The translations under genes were made by a program, and so were the position numbers. 64,000 bases of DNA from contig JAFMSR010000010.1 in assembly GCA_022818135.1 (NCBI GenBank), positions 12,796,324 to 12,860,323 of the forward strand, given 5' to 3'. The notes under the pieces are model-generated. The model was given only the letters and a program-made list of their open reading frames with translations, ran no database searches and was not told the origin of the DNA. Within the stretch, counting starts at the first letter, position 1. Each line of letters begins with the position of its first letter. This DNA comes from Saxidomus purpurata. Taxonomy: Eukaryota; Mollusca; Bivalvia; Venerida; Veneridae. Of this stretch, positions 59,001 to 64,000 are shown piece after piece.

Positions 59001-60711
59001 CCATCTTTCGGCATCAAATTCTACTTTAAAGCACGAAGGGAGGCATGTCGAGGTCCAAACACAGCATAAGTTCAAAACCTCAGGTCGGACTTTTATATAA
59101 CCAAATAAATCAAAAGAATATTAGACATTTCAGTTACGTTGCGAACAGGCGTAATAAAATACAAAAATGGTGATATTGGAAACAAACAATTTGGACCTGG
59201 TACATTTATTGAAATTGTTGTCGACACTTTACCTAGGTTCTCAGTCATTCCCTGGAACACATTTTAGTTATATTCGGTTCTCAAAATTATGCAACTTTCA
59301 TTCTAAAGTTCTGTCAACAAGTTTATTTTCAGATGTTATGTGGTATAAAAGACAGTCTCTTTTCTCAATGTACAATTTACTTTAACAATTGTCGAAAAAT
59401 TGCCAAACATGAAGCATTTAAAATACGCTACCAAGACGATAACTCCACTAGTCGGAATATGTACACACTGTCCTCTGATAATTATGGACTATTGTAAATA
59501 TATGTTTCAGATTGTAAAGATGGATGGCTTCCGTTTGCAGGCTCGTGCTATTTATTTTCGATGACAGAGAGAAGCTGGGATTCTTCTATGGTGATAAATT
59601 TACTTACATGTTTTTTATCTTCTTTACATGTACTCTGAAATGTAGTATGAGTTAAGAAATATCTTAACGTGGCCAAGAAAGGGAATCATATAATCAATAA
59701 AGGTTCTGTTACAGTAACATTTGTAAACAAGGGATAAAAATCTTATTCGTGTAATATAATAAGCTGTATAATTATAAATCAAATGAATAATACATATTCT
59801 TCTGTTCTCTTCAGTACTGTAAGCGACAAATATACGGTCCAAAATCTTAACACAACTTTGTTGACATGTGTTATTATGTATCGCCATGTTTACGTCATGA
59901 TTTTAATTTTCGTTGCAGGCATATTGTGAATCTGTTGGGGGCAATTTGGTAAAAGTGGAAAACGACGACGAACACCAATTTATTAGAGATGCCATAATGA
60001 GTAAGAATGGACTTAAGTTGTTAATTTTCTTTAATAATATTGTAATATTTTATAGTTTTTATTATATTTGAAATTTATTTCATGATATATTGAACTGGAA
60101 TTTTTGTTATAACGTTTTAATTAATCAGGCTATTTGTAACCGTGAAGTTTATATATAGATTTTCTATTCCCGAAAGTGTCCTACCTGGAATCAAATAAAC
60201 TTGCAGTAATCAATATATTTAGGAAAGGAGAATCTCTACAATTATAATTATAGCAGTGCAAAATTCTACACATGATATTCGAGTTTAATTGAGACTTTAA
60301 TTCATTTGAATTCAATGATCCTAAACATTTGAAATCGTACAATAATGAAGCGTCTGCAGTAAGGGACGACGTGCAGTCGATTGAGCGTGCATGAAAAGAC
60401 AACTAAACTATTTAACCTACCAGATCTTTTTCGTATGTAAAGTTCATATTAATTTGAACTTGTTCTTGTATTTGCCCATTGAAGGTACAAATGTTGCGTT
60501 TTTCTGGACCGGTGCCAGGTACAATGATACAGCTGGTGAACATCGCTGGATTGACGGCTCAGAAATGACTTTCAATGGTTGGAGGCCAGGATTACCTGGT
60601 TCAACGCAAGGGTGTGTCGATTATTTAGGCTCACATAACTGGTTATGGAATTCGCATTGGGACTGTTTCTATACATACGGTCCATCAATTTGTGAATTAT
60701 GTACGTATTGA
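55720..60711 (+). CDS. gene D: secreted PAN-CTLD protein
   Basis: The best preserved member: exons 55720-56008, 59511-59590, 59919-60000 and 60485-60711 join to 225 residues. Residues 1-22 are a signal peptide (RRILFVYILLLMYVYIS). The PAN/apple-like module has Cys 51, 55, 61 and 73. The long-form CTLD starts at residue 97 with Cys 98, 109, 126, 194, 211 and 220, expected pairs 98-109, 126-220 and 194-211. WIDG (172-175) is the hydrophobic core. LPG (187-189) stands where EPN/QPD would be, and WNS (205-207) where WND would be, so classical calcium/sugar ligands are missing. Possible N-glycosylation at Asn 84 and Asn 164. An extra Cys 223 lies near the C-terminus (ELCTY). All introns are GT-AG, but exon 2 has a weak donor (ATG|GTGATA). 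Large intron 1 holds a SINE and a clam repeat. Role: extracellular recognition or adhesion, inferred. Confidence 0.88.
56645..56830 (-). mobile_element. tRNA-derived SINE, copy 2
   Basis: Minus strand: GACCTGATAAATAGACTCTC then GGGTTCCAGTCCTGC (box-B-like), CGATCTGAC, TTTCAGTCGAAATG, TTGTATCCCATT and CGGACAAGGAACAAAAA. Antisense in intron 1 of gene D, as is the copy at 45265-45410 relative to gene E. Confidence 0.7.
56862..58058. repeat. bivalve-type repeat with 167-bp tandem units
   Basis: Starts TTTTAGCTCACCTGGC with GTGAGCTATTAGGATCGCAT and (GTCC)n. It then has units repeating every 167 bp (starts at 57263, 57430, 57597 and 57764) with GTAGCATTGTCTAGTGGAC and ATGACCCCCGGGTCAAAATT, and ends GGTGAGCGATATAGGGCC, ATCATGGCCCTCTTG. 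Terminal sequences equal those at 46553-48357. It lies in intron 1 of gene D. Confidence 0.85.
58060..59160. other. intron 1 of gene D, nothing recognised
   Basis: AT-rich with a T-rich stretch built from TTATTGTAT/GATATTCT-like words (58080-58480). Frames at 58388-58637 have no domain. Confidence 0.45.
59511..59590 (+). CDS. gene D exon 2: first CTLD exon
   Basis: 80 bp between TGTTTCAG and ATG|GTGATA. Encodes CKDGWLPFAGSCYLFSMTER then SWDSSM. The donor lacks the usual AAG|GTA context, the one weak point of the model. Confidence 0.82.
59919..60000 (+). CDS. gene D exon 3: CTLD helix 2
   Basis: 82 bp between TTTCGTTGCAG and A|GTAAGAAT. Encodes AYCESVGGNLVKVENDDEHQ then FIRDAIM. Confidence 0.9.
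60485..60711 (+). CDS. gene D exon 4: CTLD core
   Basis: Acceptor TTGCCCATTGAAG. Encodes TNVAFFWTGARYNDTAGEHR, WIDGSEMTFNGWRPGLPG, GCVDYLGSHNWLWNSHWDC and SICELCTY, stop at 60709-60711. Confidence 0.9.
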
Positions 60712-60819
60712 TTTAGCAAGTAGTGATAAAATTATAAATATTTTCATGCTAGCTTTGGCTACCTCTTATCTGATTCACCTCAATTGTTTCCAATTAATGT
60801 TGTACAATTCAGGAGCAGG

Positions 60820-62330
60820 AATTCAGAGTTTAGGTCCGTAAGAGATACCAAATGTAGCACAAAGCTCTGTTTTGTTAAAACCAACACAAACAATTGATGC
60901 GCATATGTTTTAAAGCCATAGTAAAGTATTTTAACGTTTCGAACTTGAATGACAATATTACAGGACTGGTACGGTCTGGTTGTAGGTAATACAATGTAAA
61001 ACTTCATTTGCTTCATTCTACCCTAATTTTTGCTTCTTGCACCAAGTCAGAATTATGAATTCAAAAAGAATCGAATTAAAAGCAGGAAAGCCCTGTCATT
61101 TACTTAAGGTTTTGCATATAATATGTTTCTATTTAATAACATATTGTTTTATAACAATTTCAGGTCGTTGAGTGCATGGCATTGGTTGCAAAATGAAAAA
61201 TTAACTGTGCATTGTTTAACTGCAATGGCTGAATACTTCACGCTGTAGAGTATTATGGATATTTTTACGGAGAGCATGTTATTTAGATTAACCCCTTTTA
61301 TTTTCACGACAAAAGCTGGAGTTATAATTTAATATACAAGCAGTTAGTCATTTGTAAAAATGCATACTGTTAAAAAAAGTGCAAACTGATAGAGTTTTAT
61401 AGTAAGACCTTGATAGAAAGTACCTGTACTTGAAAGTAAAATTGAGAAGAGATTCTCTGGATGTAACCAAACAAACGAAACGATATTGCACTAGTATTTT
61501 CTAGTTTTTTATCCTTAATTTTGCACATACAAACTTTATAGACTTATTTAAAACATAATGTAATTTTTAAGTATTGTATCTTTGCGTGTTCATTTTTAAA
61601 TAGCGTCAGCATATCTTAAAAATGTTCTTCAATAGAAAGGTGAATTATTGGCAAATATTTTGACGTTCTGTAAAACAACTAAATATTTCATTACAGTCAC
61701 AAGGTGCATATTAAGTGTTTTTCTGAAGTATGTTTGCAATACTTATAACTATTTTATTTATACAAATTCTAATCTTTTATAAATCATGTCAAAGTTTTAT
61801 ATGCACAAAATACGACAAACTTATTGAATGTAACATTAAAACACATAAGTACAGAAAAATTCCCTCGATACAAAACGATACAAAACATATGTACCAATCT
61901 TTATGCTACTAAAGTACAAAAGCATACAAGTTCAATGCCACAGAACATGACATTTGGATAACTTTAAGCACAGGCAATATCCATCAGTTCTTTCTGCGAA
62001 CAGAACTAAAACACATCTTTTGATATTAAAACAGAACTTCTATTTTATAAGTCGTCTCTAAATATGTAATATCTATTAAAGCTCCTGTCCCATGCCAGTA
62101 TATGTATATATCAGATCGCCAAGTAAGATTCACTTCTTTATCAACTGCTTTCTAACTAGAACTGTGACCTCCCTTGTAAGAATTTAACCTATACCAGATG
62201 TAGGTGCGGTACGGGTAGCATGTGTATGTACATACGTGCATGCGTGTATGTGTATTATTTGGAGTTTAACGTCCGTTTAAGCAAACAGATCAGATAGCAC
62301 GTAATTCGATTTTTGCTTTAACTCTGTGAC
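60820..62330. repeat. 3' flank of gene D, duplicated at 37640-41000
   Basis: Shorter copy without the retrotransposon and homopolymer tract found in the other. Frames at 60780-61016 (minus) and 61730-61912 (plus) are not kept open in the duplicate. Confidence 0.75.
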
Positions 62331-62476
62331 TTAAGCTTGACAAATCAAGGTTATGTTTTACGTGCATTTAAATGAGAAAACATGCACTTTACACGTCAAT
62401 ATTAAAAGCTTTTGTATAGTGCATTTCTCAACACAAAGTAATGTTAATAACACTGCGCCATAAATGGGATTTATTA

Positions 62477-62860
62477 TCCCCCCGCCAAGGCTGAGTGGAT
62501 ATGGTAATCGGCTCCGTCCGTGCGTCCGTCACGCTTTTGTCCAGAGCATAACTCCGAAAGTATTCAAGGGATCTTATTAAAATTTTACATACAAACAGAG
62601 GACATTAAAAAGAACTGCAGTGTACATGGACCTTAACTCTATCTTATCATATTTTTTAACTATTTCCCTTTATTAAATTGTCTTGCCCGAGCCATAACTC
62701 CTTAAGTACTGAACTGAATTGATTCTAATTGCATACATGTACACTTACAAAGGACATTCAGATGCAGTGCATTGTCTAAGAACAATAACTCATAATCTAT
62801 AATATGTTTTGGTGTCTATCATTTCGCAATTGCCATATATCAACAGGTTTTTTTTATAAA
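62477..62860. repeat. bivalve-type repeat (CCCCCCGCCAAGGC start)
   Basis: CCCCCCGCCAAGGCTGAG and GGCTCCGTCCGTGCGTCCGTC, then units with AGCATAACTCC and GGACATTAAAAAGAACTGCA. Related to 26275-27015 in opposite orientation. Confidence 0.75.
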
Positions 62861-63410
62861 ATAAGCAGTTGTTGTCAGAGTTGTCATTTTTTGGATATTA
62901 TGTTATCAAAAGTAACGTATTATCATATAGATGTAGTATAAACTACTTGTCATATGGATTCTATTCTGTGTTCATTAGAAAGATAATGTGTGACTTAGTT
63001 AGTTATATCATTGTTCAGTACCAGCATTTAAACTTAATCATAGCAAATGATGAAATCTGCATTAAAATATTTTGTTACGCAGCGTCATGTAAACAACATG
63101 TTCTATGGTCAAAGGATAGAATGCATGTACACAAATTGTTATTTGTAAATATGATGAAATTATTTATATATTGTATGTTACAAGGTAATACTTCAGTGTG
63201 AACTTCTTTTCTTTTGTTTTAAGATTTTAGGGGTAATGTATATTACACCCAAATACATATGTTGCGGCACGGATTTAGCAACTGCAACAAACAACTACAG
63301 CCCCTAGAGGTTATTTTGATATAAAATACAAAATGTGGTATTTAATTAATGCCCTGGTTAACTCTAGAAATAGGCCTCCTGTGCTCATCATTTTGTAGCA
63401 CTATTTTAAG
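62861..63410. other. unrecognised AT-rich sequence
   Basis: The plus-strand frame 62869-63201 (110 codons) is hydrophobic and cysteine-rich with no domain I recognise, no splice support and no conservation in the window. Not called as a gene. Confidence 0.4.
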
Positions 63411-63417
63411 CTGCTCG

Positions 63418-63658
63418 CTGTCAAACTTTTGTAAAACCAAATAAAGCATCAAATACTCTACAAATAACACATTTTAAAACAAATAGCCAAACAAAAAAGT
63501 TCCTGTATAAATTGCTGTCAAACTTTTGTAAAACCAAATAAAGCATCAAATACTCTACAAATAACATATTTTAAAACAAATAGCCAAACAAAAAAGTTCC
63601 TGTATAAATTGCTGTCAAACTTTTGTAAAACCAAATAAAGCATCAAATACTCTACAAA
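63418..63658. repeat. 97-bp tandem repeat, 2.5 copies
   Basis: Units start at 63418, 63515 and 63612 with CTGTCAAACTTTTGTAAAAC and are almost identical (one CACATT/CATATT difference). The third is cut after CTCTACAAA. Confidence 0.92.
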
Positions 63659-63660
63659 CT

Positions 63661-64000
63661 AGAACTGTCACAAGAGTGACGAATTATACCCCCACAATAC
63701 AGCTTTGTCACAGAAGTATGGCAACCATAAGAAAGGAATGGCCACAAGGACATAGAGTTATAGAGTTGAGTTATTATACAATAACTTGTGTAAATGTATT
63801 GTTTTAATAGCAAAAATACATTTTTAGTATAAGTGACCTTGACCTTGACCCTAGTGACCTTGACCCCCAAATTATTTTTTTGGCTTAAAACAATCTAAAA
63901 ACTAAAAATAAATAAAAATCTATTTTTAGTAACAGTGACCTTGACCTTGACCCTAGTGACCTTGAACCAAAATTTTTTTTTTTGCTTAAAAGACTAAAAA
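63661..64000. repeat. bivalve-type repeat with GTGACCTTGACC units
   Basis: AGAACTGTCACAAGAGTGAC then TATACCCCCACAATAC, and two blocks of GTGACCTTGACCTTGACCC spaced by about 95 bp (63832 and 63934). Runs off the right edge. Confidence 0.75.

Noticed and set aside
62869..63201. 110-codon plus-strand frame
   Set aside because: No recognisable domain, no conservation within the window, AT-rich surroundings.

Overview
The window looks like AT-rich, intron- and transposon-rich DNA from a metazoan, most likely a marine bivalve mollusc. This is an inference from its dispersed repeats (units carrying GAGCTATTAGGATCG with GTCCGTCCGTCC runs, and CCCCCGCC...GGCGGGGG-type units), mariner elements, a tRNA-derived SINE and non-LTR retrotransposon pieces. 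There are no bacterial-style operons, and no rRNA, intact tRNA gene or CRISPR was seen. Nearly all open frames longer than 60 codons lie in repeats or introns. The real coding signal is in short exons with clear splice sites.

The gene content is one local family of small secreted proteins. Each is built as a signal peptide, a PAN/apple-like four-cysteine module (exon 1), then a long-form C-type lectin-like domain (CTLD) over three exons of 80 bp, 82 bp and about 210 bp. Three copies look complete: gene A (minus, 11888-19236), gene C (minus, 27777-33804) and gene D (plus, 55720-60711). Gene F (minus, exons at 3759-4053 and 1388-1467) runs off the left edge. Gene E is an orphan PAN exon (minus, 45531-45825) with no CTLD found downstream. 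A plus-strand pseudogene has a PAN remnant at 20930-21205 and CTLD exons at 23580-25028, with stops and a lost cysteine. Another PAN pseudo-exon lies at 35508-35780. In all copies the canonical sugar and calcium ligands of CTLDs (EPN/QPD and WND) are replaced, so calcium-dependent sugar binding of the usual kind is doubtful.

The array arose by segmental duplication. The block 8280-22090 (gene A, a PAN pseudo-exon and a LINE fragment) matches 25085-37620 (gene C, a PAN pseudo-exon and the same LINE fragment) in order and orientation. The 3' flank of gene D (60820-62330) matches 37640-41000. The intron 1 end and CTLD exons of gene D match the pseudogene at 22440-25080. These copies can be read against each other, so many insertions have an intact empty site elsewhere in the window: a 1,012-bp TIR element with a TA duplication (36544-37555), a TTAA-flanked MITE (12297-12652), a SINE-like unit with a 10-bp duplication (8374-8589), two 5'-truncated retrotransposon copies (22710-23511 and 38098-39228), and a 298-bp segment of unknown origin inside the pseudogene (24720-25017).

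The rest is repeats: a DD34D mariner with near-perfect TIRs (4584-5912), a second mariner (41688-45262) split by a foldback element that itself holds a retrotransposon insert, a third mariner remnant (28622-29450), clam-type repeats with internal tandem units (46553-48357, 56862-58058, 62477-62860), palindromic MITEs and several T-homopolymer tracts (171-735, 20583-20925, 21010-21135, 41051-41212, 51884-51912) that look like consensus errors. I found no defence island or other multi-gene system. The most interesting biology is the PAN-CTLD array and the divergence concentrated in its ligand-loop region.
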